Counted from the first letter of the stretch, positions 22,316-35,800 are shown. The stretch is 64,000 nucleotides of DNA from Aphrophora alni (GCA_963513935.1 OY740774.1:88802385-88866384), one strand, 5' to 3'. The notes: generated from the letters alone by a model not told the origin. Numbers and translations are program-made.

Positions 22316-22326
22316 ATGAGTCACTT

Positions 22327-22834
22327 AATAAAACAAAAACTGCGCGATCTGTATTGGTTGGTTGGACGAAAATCCCAATTGGCTTTGTATCACAAGAGAT
22401 TATTGTATACTGTATTTCAATTATTAGACCTATTTGGACTTATGGTGCAGAATTATGGGGATGTACGAAACCCTCAAATCAACTAATTATACAACGAATA
22501 CAAAATCGTATTATTCGTACAATTACAAATGCAAGATGGTACCAAAGGAATGATGACCTTCATTCTAAACTAAACCTGAAAAGTGTGAATGAGGTAATTC
22601 AAGACTGCGCTTCTCGCCATGAAAAGAGACTTCATCGACATGCGAACGTGGAAGCTATCCAACTTTTAGACGTGGAATATGACAAAAGACGAGTTAAGCG
22701 TCATAAACCGCAGGACTTAGTTAATACTGTATCTAGGTTTAATACATGTTATTTTATGTTATATGTATTATTTATTTGAACTATCGATTAAGATTTTAAT
22801 AATAAATAAAAGAAGAAAAACAAAGACGAAAAAA
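22327..22834 (+). mobile_element. 5'-truncated Jockey-clade LINE with 11-bp target duplication
   Basis: A short 3' end of a Jockey-type LINE. The reading frame starts as KLRDLYWLVGRKSQLAL, shifts frame near 22410-22425, and continues as IIRPIWTYGAELWGCTK and NARWYQRNDDLHSKLNL to the stop at 22777-22779. An A-rich tail follows. Direct repeats ATGAGTCACTT flank it at 22316-22326 and 22835-22845. It is a dead-on-arrival copy from a source related to, but different from, the one that made 14519-15277. Confidence 0.9.
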
Positions 22835-22845
22835 ATGAGTCACTT

Positions 22846-23492
22846 GTTCCTTACATTTCGATTGTCTTTTACCATTAATTGGAATCACAATGGTAGTAAT
22901 TCAAAGACCAGGAAGGGTAAATAATACCACAGACATTGTACACACGCACACACATTAACAACAGTTTTGGGACACTATAACCTCCCACCAATTCGCTATT
23001 AATTTAACATAGGCTAAATATAACATCTCTAATTTTAAAATATTGCTCATTTAAGCAACATTTGTGATTCGCGCCTATAAGAGTAATATTAAACTTAAAC
23101 AAAATATTACCATGCAATTTTTTAATGATAAATGATCATTTAAAGATCGAGAATTAGAATTTTACAGTGATAATAAATAGTAGCAAATTTAAAAAAAATT
23201 GTTTTCTCGTGTTTTTGAATATGAAATTTGGTGTAAGGCACTATAGTGTACTCGTATACACAGAAAAATCGAATGTAAAAATTAAGGCCCTTTAAAAAAG
23301 TGTTTTGCTATAAACATTGGCAGATTTAAATTCTGTATGTATTGAACCCCCATCTTTCTACGATGACAAATAGCGAAGTTTTGTCAAAAATAGAATTTCG
23401 AATCCTGATTTCTCGAGATCCCTCACATTTTGATTGTGTTTTACCATTCATTGGAATCACAATGATAGTAAGTCATAGACCTATATGATATA
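22846..23492. other. Unassigned AT-rich sequence
   Basis: No supported feature. GATTGTCTTTTACCATTAAT and ATTGGAATCACAATG near 22860 recur in similar form near 23435. Confidence 0.4.
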
Positions 23493-23500
23493 TAGGGAGT

Positions 23501-23749
23501 CATGGGCGTCATTGCCGGGGGGGCGGTGGGACGCGTCCCACCCAATATTTGAGATGTAAAAATATTTTTGCTAAAAACGAATGATTTACTTAAAAAGTTA
23601 AAAGGTAAACATTACATTTCTGTTACAAACGCATAAGTAAATGCATAAAAACGATGTTTTGAGAAGTTTAATTTTAAAAAATTTCCATACCCCCAGACCC
23701 CCGGCATATGTCCCCCCCCCCCAATAATGAACTGGTGATGACGCCCATG
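23501..23749. mobile_element. Short hAT-like MITE, GC-rich ends
   Basis: A 249-bp element with inverted ends CATGGGCGTCAT...ATGACGCCCATG, followed inward by G-rich and C-rich runs (CCGGGGGGGCGG; CCCCCCCCCC). Its flanks TAGGGAGT (23493-23500) and TAGGTAGT (23750-23757) match at 7 of 8 positions, consistent with an old 8-bp duplication. Non-coding. Confidence 0.7.
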
Positions 23750-23757
23750 TAGGTAGT

Positions 23758-25114
23758 TATATATTGTACTTCCGAGACCTAGATCTCATGATTCTTAAAT
23801 TATACAATGTAGTAATATTAACCTGTGAAATGTATTGGTAATGCGCATGCGCCCTCACTATGCTTGAAATATGAACCCTAAACGATTGCGTACTTTAGAA
23901 TGTCGTGAAGTCTTGAATATTGGTTTTTTTTAACTGAGAAAACACAAAACGTGTACGGCGTAATAAAGGAATCATCTAATTGTTCTAGCAGAAAACTCGA
24001 ATTGCATAAATTTCGCTAGTAAATGGCAACAACAGGAACACTACTTTTGGGCATTATATTTAGTAGGTTTCCTTGTATGATGGGACTTGTTTAGATGTAA
24101 ATTCGTTTTACCGTAAAATATAGAAATACTAGTAAAAAGGTGTGTAGTTAGTCCTCGGCTATAAACACTAGCCTACAGGTTAGGATAGAATCATTCAATT
24201 AAAAACTGGATGATGTTTTATCAAATAGTCACACATGCAATATAAACACAAGGCGTATTGGAATGTAATGACTGATGTGCATTGTTATTTAAGCTACAGT
24301 TATCGTTAGCTTCCTTATGAAAGCAACACTAAGAATTCAAACAATGACTAGTGAATTTTAAAGCTGTAGGATTTAGGATACTGTCGAAAGAAAATTAAAG
24401 CACTAATAAAATATAGAAATAGTTAGTAGTATACAGGGTGATAAGGCTCTCATTAGGATTACTAAGTCTATTTAAAAAAATACAGAAACTTAAGGGGAGT
24501 CGACACCTTTTTCTTCCCCTATGTTAATCAAATGGAAGTAAATACTTTCCTTTTAGCACCATTACTGGTGTTGAACAGCCAGATGAATATCGGTTACTCT
24601 ATATGCTGTTTTTTTTTAAAATAAAAATTTCTGATTCTAAGCATTATCACATAACTAAAAACAACACACAACAACACACAAAAATATCATTGAGTTTGTT
24701 TGTAATAAACACAAAGAAACAACAAGAAACTGTAAATTAAAATAACTACATACAAAATAAAACATCTGATATCATAAAGTGTGAACAACTTAAAACAATG
24801 TTATTAACCTAAAATCACTTAAAAATAAACATGACGTATACAACAATAAATCAAGAAATATAACTAGCATGTAATATCTACATTCCTATCACTTCTAAAC
24901 CCAGAATATTCTGTTACATATACGCTTTAAATAATGATTTATGTTCATATAAATTATTATTCATATATAGTGTTATATATTTTATTAAACAGGATAAAAT
25001 GGAGAATGTTTTAGGGTTTTTGCATTTTTTAACCAAAAAAGGTGCAGATGGAATCTTTTCTGTGATTGGGTTTAAAAGAAGGATTTATTGAACGTGTCCA
25101 AGGTAAGTCTCCTG
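23758..25114. other. Unassigned AT-rich sequence
   Basis: No gene was recognised. Short A-rich direct repeats (ACAACACACAACAACACAC near 24660) are the only visible structure. Confidence 0.35.
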
Positions 25115-25445
25115 TTCACAGAACCATAGGGCTGTTATAAAATATCTAATTTTACAAAATTGACTGAACCGATTTCTTTCAAATTTTAGTAAATGTGAAG
25201 ATTAACGACACAAACCTGAGGGTAAAATCTCAAGTGAAAAGTTTAACGGTTCATGAATAATAGACAAATTCAAAACGAACCTTAACCGACATCATGTTTT
25301 TTTCAAAAACGGCGTCGATGGTTTTTTCTCTCTCTTTTTTAATTGAGAACTACCGTAATGACATTTTTGGTGAAGATTAGTTTTGGTTTATTTTGATTTG
25401 GTTTTGAGGATGGGTGAACTAGAAAGTTTGTGCAATGTTTTGGAC
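25115..25445 (+). repeat. Dispersed family B copy, 3' part
   Basis: Shares GGCTGTTATAAAATA, then TTTTTCAAAAAC, GAACTACCG, TGACATTTTTGGTGA and AGAAAGTTTGTGCAATGTT with 33165-33440. Confidence 0.65.
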
Positions 25446-25489
25446 CTTAAATTTGTTATTTTTAATAGAAAAAATCACTGCAGTTGTCA

Positions 25490-25697
25490 TAGCCTAAATC
25501 ACAAGAGCATAAAATTAAGACTCCTCCTCCATCGAATAATCTACTAGCGCCAGAGTCTGTAGAGAACAAGAGTTGTTCAGGAGAAACCTGACAGGAAAAA
25601 TGAAAGAAAGGATCTAAACCAAGACTAGATGAAGAGGAAAATACAAGTTAGCATATCTCGGGATTGCGACACTCGTACTCACAATGAGCCATCCTTA
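25490..25697 (-). repeat. SINE-like family A copy
   Basis: Antisense copy with AATTAAGACTCCTCCTCCATC, GAACAAGAGTTGTTCAGGAG, GAAAGGATCTAAACCAAGAC and ATTGCGACACTCGTACTCAC split by small changes. Confidence 0.65.
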
Positions 25698-25875
25698 AAG
25701 CATTTATTTTTTATTAATTTTCTTATTATTGGTATTTTGTTCAAGTGTACAGTAGATGTGATATTATTAACTAGGCAGTAGTCAGATTGGGTTTATAAGA
25801 ACGAGTTTTTGAATATACGATAAAGTTATAGACTATTTTTGTAAATACTATAGTTGAACTAAACATAGAGCAAAA

Positions 25876-26138
25876 AACCTGGCGTGAGAAAGGAGTAGGG
25901 GGTCGGTCGGGGGCTCGGCTCGTCGCTAACCAATCAGCGCGAGGCTGTTTCCTAACCTAACCGGGGTTGACACTGTTGCCAGATTTGCATGGCGCTGCAC
26001 TACTGCACTACCGGTAACACATGACCGGTGCAGAACGCAGCGCCCGTACTTCTGAGGCAGTATCGTTGTTGCACGGAGTGGCAACACTGTGCTGTTGCTG
26101 AGCGCGCTACCCTCCCTCCTAACCCATGCGCCAGGTTT
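25876..26138. mobile_element. GC-rich MITE-like element
   Basis: AAACCTGGCG at the left and CGCCAGGTTT at the right are inverted ends, with a second inverted pair inside (ACACTGTTGCCAG / TGGCAACACTGTG). The block is about 60% GC in AT-rich surroundings. It could be mistaken for a promoter island, since it includes CCAATCAGCGCGAGG, but the inverted structure favours a mobile element. No target duplication could be settled. Confidence 0.6.
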
Positions 26139-26214
26139 GTTTTACTTTTAATTCTACTATAATAGCGCGAATATGATACCCGTACTATTTTCTTCTATAC
26201 TCCCACTATATATT

Positions 26215-26645
26215 CCTGCCTGGTGCTAACTTTTTGAACAATTCAGTGACAATTTCTTTCACCTCGTATCTTCTTCAAATTGCCTGCTTCCTATAAACTC
26301 TTTTAAACTTACGAATAAATGGAAATTTTTAGACGCATGGCGGATGCTGAAATACACCCCACCAAAAACTTTGAAGTAAAGCTTGAGTACAGTCGAGTGT
26401 GAACAATTATTGTTATCATGAATGAAAATGACGCCGTCTGCGGGAAGATATTCCATACTGTTAGGAGACAGTAAAGCGTTTGACAATATGCATGGAAGTG
26501 AATCGTCTATCCTCTTGGTTAGATCACAATTGTGCGCATTTCGATTCCAGAAGACGGTCGCTATTCCTTTTTTTCGCGTGCTGTTTTGCTTCTCTTTTTT
26601 TCAGGTGTTTTGTGAGAGACCCATGTCTCATTACCGATAACAGTA
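26215..26645 (-). pseudogene. Mariner transposase relic, minus strand
   Basis: Read on the minus strand from about 26645 down to 26215. In order it has VIGNETWVSHKTPE, matching the mariner GDETW block with Asp changed to Asn; then GVIFIHDN, the block carrying the second catalytic Asp; then NFHLFVSLKEFIGSRQFEED, equivalent to the conserved SDFHLF..LK block; then KEIVTELFKKLA. There are several frameshifts and stops, no inverted ends were found, and it is inactive. Confidence 0.75.
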
Positions 26646-26649
26646 TAGG

Positions 26650-27204
26650 CTAGTCTGGCCAGCTTCGGATGGCGTGTATCGGATTAGTAAACCCTTCACT
26701 CTCGCACGCGCAGGTACGGACCGCCAGGAATGGCTGGGCGAACTATTTATCACTCATAGCAAGACCTCTGTGAGCAAGACGCCTAGTACGCTGCTACGAT
26801 TTTCTACAAATTTTAGAATTGTTTTGTTACGATTATATTATCGACATGTATAAAAAATAATACTGGGCTGTCCTAATAATTCAAAATTGGCGCATACAAT
26901 GTGAATAAATTTTTTTGAAATGTTAAGGTAACATAAACAACAATAGGCATTGATCCAGTGTTGAGTGATGAGATTGAATGAACCTTGGTATTTCACGTTC
27001 ATTACATGATAAGAATGCTTAACTTCAAGGATATCTGGATATGCAAGTTAGATGCTTTAACATCAACAAGCTAAAGCATCCTCATCATTATATAAAATGA
27101 ATTAATTATGCATACGTTGTTTAAATAAAACAAAACAAACAAATTAATTTCGTGTCAAATCATTTCACCAGCAAAAAGTCATTTCAACATATAAGTTGCA
27201 TTTT
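26650..27204. other. Unassigned sequence
   Basis: No supported feature. It starts in a moderately GC-rich block to about 26800. Confidence 0.35.
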
Positions 27205-27560
27205 TAGGGCCTTTATGTTAAACAAAGTACCCTTATAATTTCATGTGCATGTCTGTCTGTCTGTCTGTAAGTTGAACCCGTCTACAAAGGCAAGATGATG
27301 AATCCTGTATATTTCAAACTCTTGCACTTATTTTGTTTGTAATGTCCCACATATAAGAAAAATATAGCCGTAACAAATAGAAAGTTACCCTAGGGTAGTT
27401 AAGGGGCAAAAATTATGTGTTGAAAATTTTTATTTTTGAAAATATTATATATGGAGTAGAAATATAACTAAAAGATATTCTGATTACGAATATGTATGTT
27501 TATTTGTCAACGAAAATAATATGTTGCCGTCAAACCAATTAAAACTGATTTATAAAAATA
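27205..27560 (+). repeat. Dispersed repeat family C, plus-strand copy
   Basis: Partner of 15960-16400. It includes the GTCTGTCTGTCTGTCTGT run at about 27251-27268, ACCCGTCTACAAAGGC, and ATATTCTGATTACGAATATG. Confidence 0.7.
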
Positions 27561-27589
27561 ACTGCCCTTATATGCCATGACTCTTGACT

Positions 27590-28545
27590 CTTTTATTATC
27601 TTCTCACATATATTTTACATAGTTTGGAGAAAGTTATGTGATGGGTCAAAAAATTGAAGTAGAGTTTTTTACGAATATTTTGTTTCGTTTTGAGGATCCG
27701 TGGGTCCAACAATGATGGTTTTTGGAATGATGTCTGTCATACATGTGCAGTGATTTAGACAGCAAATACAGCAAATTTTGGTCATATCTCTGAAATTTTT
27801 TATTTTATTTTTTTGGGAATATCACAGAAGTGCAGGATTTCCATGTTGGTGCTGTCAGTCTATGTGTGATCATCATTCGCATTATGTTCTGCAAAGTTAA
27901 ATTTGGTGCTGGATATGCTTTTACTGAATGATAAAGGATAAAATATGTACACTTTGGAGCCCTACCAAATCTACAGTAATTGCAAGAGGGGCAAAGAAAA
28001 CATATTGAATGATCAAACACAGTTTCAAGCTAACATAAACATTGATACAATAAATTAGATACTCCCACCCACAGCCACCAAATCAACAATTTGATTGAAC
28101 AGACAATATGAAAGTGGAATGTCACTCATCCTGATATAAAATATAATATAGTGTTAAAAAATTATTTTCCTTTATATTTAAATGTGATTTCTAAATGTGT
28201 GTTTTAAAAATTAATTTAACATATTGTAATTTGATAACTTGTAATTGTAATTTGATAAGTGTTGTACATGTTCTGATGATGCCTGACAAATAGGTGAAAC
28301 AGCTAGTTGTAAACTTTAATAGTTTACATAAGATTGGTCAGGCAAGTAAAAGATCTATCATCATATCATTTAATAGTAGCAATCAGTAAGGTTAAACCAA
28401 CATAAATGTACATTAATGAAGTTGTTCTCCTTCTCCCATCAGGAAATATACTTCACCAACTAGTCAACCTTGATTGTATTTAGCCCTAACATGAGTTTTT
28501 CGATAGAGTATAAATTATTTACAAGTGTAAGCGAATTGACACTCA
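27590..28545. other. Unassigned AT-rich sequence with a family B-like start
   Basis: 27590-27790 (GAGAAAGTTATGTGATGGGT, CGTGGGTCCAACAATGATGG) resembles 36205-36330. Beyond that nothing was recognised. Confidence 0.35.
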
Positions 28546-28780
28546 AGGAGTCCTTTATAGTGAGTACGGGTGTTGTAATCCCAAGGGAGCCTAACTGGAT
28601 TTACATATTTTTTTCACTTAGTGTGGCATTATAAAGTCTCTTTTAACCAATTCCTATTGTTTTTCGACCCCAACACTATGAGAGTATTCAATATTGTATG
28701 ATCTTTTCTTCCTTTTATATAAGCTGATGATGACTGTGAGATATTTTGCCTTTAATCAACAAGGCAAAAAATTATTTTGT
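28546..28780 (+). repeat. SINE-like family A copy
   Basis: Near full-length plus copy with CTCAAGGAGTCCTTTATAGT, GAGTACGGG, AATCCCAAGGGAGCCTAACT, AGAGTATTC and GATGATGACTGTGAG, ending CAACAAGGCAAAAAA. Confidence 0.75.
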
Positions 28781-29149
28781 TATGAGCAGCAGTGATGACT
28801 ACTTGTTGGGTTTTAAAGCGTAGGATATAGGCTACTGTTGAAAGAATAATTGTAGAGACTATTAAAATACATTAATAGTTAATAGTATATAACACATCTA
28901 ATTATTGGAGATTACTTACGGATTTTAATCAAATTTGATATGTGGGTATATTTTGGGCATGCCTCTGGACGGTTTTTTTGTAATTTAATATTTTGGGTAG
29001 AAACTATTAAAAATTTTAAAACACTAAATTACGATTTTATCAAAATTGGCTCCAAGGATTTTGGTAAAATTTTACTTAAGTGTAGCCTCTAGGAGCCTGA
29101 ACAATATGTGTATCAATATGTATTGGCTGCCATCTTTCCAAAAACTCCG

Positions 29150-29340
29150 ATTTGTAAAAAAAATGTTAATTGACCCAGGGATATTATAAAATGCTTATCT
29201 TTAGTGGCTCTCTTATAGCACAGACAAGATTGTAATGAGCAGAGTCACTGACATTTATTTTGTGGTGACGATTAGTATTGGCACATTTTTATTTGGTTTT
29301 AGGGATAGGTGAGTGAGAAAGTTTGTGCAATTTTTTTTCA
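29150..29340 (+). repeat. Dispersed family B copy, 3' end
   Basis: Ends in GGTGAGTGAGAAAGTTTGTG and CAATTTT. It shares the TTTTAGGGATAGGTGA approach with the other copies. The wider stretch 28900-29150 resembles 32930-33120. Confidence 0.55.
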
Positions 29341-29685
29341 CCATTTAATACTTTATTCACATCAACATATTTTCAATCTTAAAAAAAAAAAAAAAAAAAA
29401 AAATTCGTATATGGGTGGTTTGAGCAAGGTCTGCCACTAGACATCACATAAACTGTCATCAATTGTGCATACTTTCCCTAACCTACCATTACAAGTTTCC
29501 CCCAGTATGAATTTCACTATGTAGGACCAATTCGCCATAATTAACATTGATATTCCACATCAATAATACTATTCTTTATTAGGTGGAAAATTTAAAACAT
29601 TTTATCTTTTAACCTGTTTTTTTTTTAAACTCAACAATTTAAAAAATATATTCCTATTTAATACTATTGCATATATCTGTTTCAG

Positions 29686-29836
29686 AACATCGGTGACATA
29701 TATCAAGTACATGTTTAGAGTATTCATATACACAAGAAGGAAATGGACTACAGCACAAATATTTCTTGATAATGTTAAAAGACATCCTGATAAAATTGCA
29801 TTCAAGCATGAAGATAGTCGTTGGACATTCCAGCAG
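29686..29836 (+). CDS. FATP exon (first visible), N-terminal region
   Basis: The acceptor TCTGTTTCAG precedes A|ACA, so the exon starts with the third base of a codon, and the donor is CAG|GTGATT in phase 0. Fifty full codons include [20 protein letters not shown] and WTFQQ, the family block just before the ATP-binding domain. An in-frame Met near the start (codon 9) could in theory initiate, but the incoming phase and the acceptor argue for an upstream exon that I could not find. Confidence 0.9.
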
Positions 29837-32800
29837 GTGATTTACAGTAATAAGTATTAATATAAAAACTTCTTAATTGATGGTTTTAGTAACTATATAC
29901 ACATTACTTTTATTATAATATCAAGTAATGCACTTTAAAGTTGGTAAAAAACTTTGTTCATGTTATTCTAGTTATTACGATCATCAAAATATTTATAATG
30001 TCTTTCAAGTCTTGCTGTAGAAGTAATGTTGCACTTTTTTTTTATTCATTGAGAAGTGTAGGAAGTGTGTTTAAAAACATATCCAATGTGAGTTTTCCCG
30101 AAAACAAATGAAGCGTATGAAATGACCTACAGTGGAGGGTACTTTCATTTGCATGGATGAATATTTTTGCGCTCATAGATAGCATCAGTTTCTGGTATTC
30201 AGACTGTGTGAGTAAAAGTATCTACTGTACTCAACTTCTGTTGGATTTTTATTTTCCGTGAAATGATGTAACGATTTGAACAGTGGTATTTTCATCAGGC
30301 TTGGCGGTATCTATAATCTGAGCAGTGTTGAAATAGGACTTTAACGTATTCAATCATAAGTGCTTTAACTAGATTTGAAAGAAAAGTAATCCGAAAGATC
30401 TGATCTGAAATACGAGCAAGAAGAGTGGAAAATATTGAAAAATGCTGACATCAATGAAATTCATAGCAATCAAGATATAGGCTAGGTTCTAAATTCATAG
30501 GTACAATTCTTCATTAAATTTAGGTAAATCTCTAGGTTGGGGCATTTGCAGAGGATGACTGTTGAGAGATTACCTAAACTACAGCTTGTGAGAAACATAT
30601 ACAGTATAAGGATGGAAAAAGATCAAGAAGGTATTGGTTACATCAGTTGGTAAAAGACCTATGTGCACTAGAGGTATTCAAATTTGGAAAGGAGCCACCA
30701 TTGAAACATGCAAGTGGAGAAGAACTTTACCGAAAGCTAAAGTCCACTCTAGTCTGTAAAGTTGTAGAAGTAAGAAGTAGTCGGTGAGAGCCACAAGTGG
30801 AAATTATGTGGAAGATTCAGTAGGTTTTCAGTGATAATGCCTAATGGGTATCACATAAATGAAGAAATGATACAACCATTTCAAGGACTGTAATACATCG
30901 ATGGAATGCTATTGATAACCCAACATGATGGGATTATTGATCAAGCACAGACTTCTGCCATACAAGACTGTTTACTGTCATCATCAGAGAACTTGTGGGT
31001 GTGATGGAAAAAAATACAGGTTCAGTACCATTTTGAGGATTTAACAGAGTATGCTTGTGAAATATGTGCTTAAGCTGCTAGTGATGGAACAGAAGAAACT
31101 CCATCTGAAAGTGTCACAGGATAGACTGAACTTTGATTATTTGAACAGTGGCGATAATTATTGGGTTTACAAAATTAACCCAGAAACCAAGACACAGTAT
31201 TACAGTGGAGTTACTCAAAATCCCAGTGGCCAAGATAAGCACAGTACCGGTAACATAAAATTGTTGTTGACCATTTTCTTTGACTTTTGTAAGTTGTTAT
31301 ACCACAAGGTGAAACACTAACAAATGTGTACACTAACACTAACTCTCTGGAATGTGTAGTTGTAAGGTGTAGAGACTGAACTGACATAAGGAACTTGACA
31401 GCTGGATCATCTCATTCCTTGCAGTTGATTCACAGTTTCTTGGTCAAACACAACATTCCTACGGTAAAATTAGACTTCATTCTCTTCTGAGATGACACCT
31501 TGTAATTTTTGGCTGTTCTCCAAGCTGAAAATGCTGCTGAAATGGACCTGTTTGAGTTATGAGAAGACGTGAAATTTTTTATATCTATGTATAAAACATG
31601 CAATTAGATATGATTTAATTACAGAATTAACCTATAATTAAGATAAATGATGTTTCATTTTGTAGTTTAAAAAACTTGAAAGCAATAGGATAAGAATTAA
31701 TATTTTTCCGTTAAAATGTTTTTATGTTGTATATGATCTTCAGTTACTTTTCTGTAAACTAATGAAAACATTTTTCTTGTATTACAAGAGGGAAAAAATA
31801 ATTGTAATACTAAAAGTAATTGTGTATATTATATTATGTCAACTAGACAGCCAAGCAAATGTAAATATATTTCTAGTATAAACATCAGTTATCTAAGAAA
31901 AGCAATGTGACAGCCCCACTGTACTCTATTCCCAAAGAGGTGTTTTATAAATGCTTGAGAGAATGTTGGAGCTCAAGGAGGATATTTTAAAGAGTAGAAT
32001 CTGCCAAAATATTTATTTAAAACAACTAAACGAAACTCTGTTCACAATCAAACACATTCACACACACTCAATTTTTAATTTATACAGATTAGACAGTCGT
32101 CATATAGTAAAAGGTATTCTTTGAAAACTATCTACACTTTTTGAAAATTTTTATACGTTACAAAAATCTATCAGGGATAAATATAATTCAATTTGATTAG
32201 ATTATAAAATATCTGCAGTTATTTATTCATATTTACTAAACTGATGGCATGTATTAACCACAAGAAATAATATGAAAAAATGTAGATAAATGCTGACTGA
32301 GCATCTCTAAGGCATGAGAAATTTGTCATTGTTTGTTGATTAACAGTTAATTCAAGTACTTAATGATTTATAAGGTCATGTTAAAAGAATGACTCAGTAT
32401 TCCCACACTTAAGTATAAAAATATACTATTTATACTAAAGACCGTAGGTACTTGGTGGTATTCCATTTTATATAAATTAAAACAACAAATTTTTTTAGTA
32501 TAAACCACAATAACTTAATTGTAACTTGCCGACCAAGGTTTCGCTAATTAAAGCATTGTCAAGGACTTATACAAGAATTCAGTATTCTGTATTCAGTATT
32601 CAGTATTCAGTATTCAGAATTCTTGTTTAAGTCCTTGACAATGCTTTAACTAGCGAAACCTTGGTCGGCAAGTTTCAATTAAAATATTGTGGTTTATACT
32701 AAAAAATTGTTGTTTTAATTTATATAAAAATATACAGTAAATATACCATTAACATTTAAGAGTATGTATGGTGATTTAAAAAATCGATGTCCATTTTTGT

Positions 32801-35800
32801 GTGGATATGTACGTTTTGAATTCCCCTGAGTCCAAAAAAATGTTTTGTGAATGATATCTGTCTCTCTGCCATCTGTCTTATTTGTAGTGTTCTCTATAGT
32901 CCAAATTGTAGTGTTCACTTGCATAGATTTAAATCAAATTTAGTATGTGGGTATATTTTGGTACTTTTTTCATAACTCAAAATTTGGTGGTAAATACCAT
33001 AAGAGAAAAAAAAAGAAGATTTTCTTAAAATCAGTTCTAACGAATTTCATCACATTTTACTCAAGTGTAGCTACTAAGGATCAAAACAAGATATATTGGT
33101 TCTCATCTCTCCAAACATGCTGGTTCTGAGTTAACAGTAGAATAAATAAATCAACCATGAGGCTGTTATAAAATACTTGATTTCTCAAAATTGATTCTAC
33201 TTATTTCATTATAAATTTAGTAAAAAATTTTAATGACACAAAAAACCCATTTACAAAATTGCAAACAAAAAATATTACAGATCAGGAATAATTGGCAAAA
33301 TACAAATATTTCTTCAAAAACTGTGTTCATGGTTCATTTTCACTTTTTGATTGACAACTACCGAAATTACATTTTTGGTGACCGTTAGTTTGTATTTGGT
33401 TTTAGGGATTGTTGAATGGGAAAATTTGTTTACTGTTTATTTGACTTATCTTGTTGAAAAAGTTTATTCACACATTTGTGTATATAAATATTAAAACAAC
33501 ATTCCGAGAGTATAAGTCTCGTTATCAGGCGAATTAACCTAGAACATGACAAATATGAAAGGGGCTAACATGTTGTAGTACTGTATTACTATATAAAAAC
33601 GTGATCAGAAAAACTACACACAACTAAACTGCAAATGCCAAGAAGAACTGAGATCATACACTTGTTAACTAATAAAAAGGGGTTCAGTGATAATGGGTGG
33701 TTGCTTAATGGATGAACAACCTTTTTTCCCACTTTTACAAATTTAAAGCATGAACTAAACACTCTTTTAAAGCCTTCAACATGCAGAAAATATGAAAATT
33801 TAGAGTGAGTAGTAGTTATAATATACAAAAATTGACGAATTTAGATGTTCTGGGGATTCCAAAACATCTGTTTCAGAGATTTTTACTAAAGGTTTTGATA
33901 TGAAGAACATGACAGCAAGAATTCTGCAGCTTCTGTAATGAAAGCAGAAATAGATTGTGCAGAATTTGCTAAAGTATTTGCTTTAACCACCAACAATGAC
34001 TCATATTTCATCAAACAAGTCATAATTGGAGAAAAATTGTAAGTCTCCACAGGAGTCAAAGAAAAAAAAACATCACTTTGACATTGCTTCACATCTTGCC
34101 AAGCTTTTGTTGGCCTCAGGGATGTTGAAAAGTTATCATGAGTATAATATTGTTTTGAATAGTAATGCTGTAACAGAGGTAAAATGGGTACAGAATCTTG
34201 GAATCAAACCTGACAGTATGCTGGATTAGAATTTACATATGGACACAGTAATTATCAACAGGGAAACATTCAGACATGTGTAACATTACTAGACTGAATA
34301 AGATATGTGACTTACTAACATTGAAATCAGACTATTATGTCCTTGTGAATCTGTCCTTTAATCTATGGAATTGCACTTTGGTAAAATTTTTCAGAACACA
34401 ATATATGAAAGCAAACAGAAAATAAAGCCATTAGTAACATACTGAAAATGTAAAGGCAATATTCATGCCATATTCTATTTCAATGTTTAAAAATTACACT
34501 ACCCAGCATGTTTATTTTTTAAAGGATTTTACACAGTGTAGAAAATTTATTACTTTTTGGACATTATCACTCTTAGAAAATACCTAATAAGTAGGCCTAA
34601 ATTTTTTATTTAGAATCGATAAATATAAATGATTAGAAAAAAGCCCTCATATACAGTAGCAAAATTATTTAATAGGTTATCTGTAAAATAAAAACTTTAG
34701 AATGGTACAAAATATTAAACTCCCTTAAAATAACTTTTAATTGATGGTGCATACTATTCTTGTCAAGAAAAAATATTTCTAGTTGTTTAAAAGTAACGAA
34801 GATGGTAACGAAAAGGTGGTTATCACCTTTTCAAAAAAAAGAAAAACATAAAATAAAGACCCCTAAGCCTTCGAATACTCTATTAGTGTTGTAAGAGAAC
34901 AAGAGTTGGTCAAGATACACCTGATAGGAAAGATAAAAGAGAGAGATTGAACCCAAGAATAGATGAAAAAGATGTAGATTCAGCTAGGTCCCATAGGATT
35001 GTCAAGCCAGTACTTACTAAAGTGAGCTTTTGAGAGTATCAAGAATATATATCAAGGTTAAAGGGGGGAGGGGGGCTTGACTTGACCATTATATATTTGT
35101 ATGTTTAGGTTGCTTCCTTGTTTGTTTTATTAGTTTGATTGTATTTTTACTTTTTATCTTTGTATGTAATTGTAAGTTTTTGTACTTATCTCTAATTTAT
35201 TATGTATGTATAATTTGTATTAGTGATATTTTACAGTTGACAATTTTCATGAAGCATATTATCTGCAATATACGAAAAATGCAATTGAAATGAAACAGTT
35301 TTTAAGAAGTTAGGGTCTACTGTTTTGAAGTTCAGCATGTCTGTAAAACTTCTAGACGGAGTTACATATTGTCCATTTTTATCACCTTTGGTATCAATTT
35401 CCTAGAAACTCTCTAGAAGGCTAAATTATTGCTTAAAATAGAATGTACAGACCTCTCCCTATATTGTCTGTAAATTCTTAGACAAGGAAACAACAATTTT
35501 GCATGCCCAAAGTTTGCACTTGGTCAATGACCTTCTTATTTCAGTTTATTGAAACATGAGAGCTCCCCATCGAGATGCAAAAACTTTTGAAATAGTTGTA
35601 ACGTTTCTTAATTTATATGATACATATAAGCATCTACGCTGAAATCCTGCTGAATAAACAATATTTTCATTAGGGTATTGCCAAGTTTGATGTAAAAATT
35701 ATTGAAATACCACTGTCCAGGCTGGTCCATCATTTTGTGAAATATAAAAAGCTTTGGAATGCTGAGTACATTACCTCACTTATTTACTGACACTCCCTAC

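Noticed and set aside
25876..26138. GC-rich island with a CCAAT motif upstream of the FATP exons, possible promoter or first exon
   Set aside because: Inverted ends and an internal inverted pair identify it as MITE-like. No reading frame or donor joins it to the first visible FATP exon.
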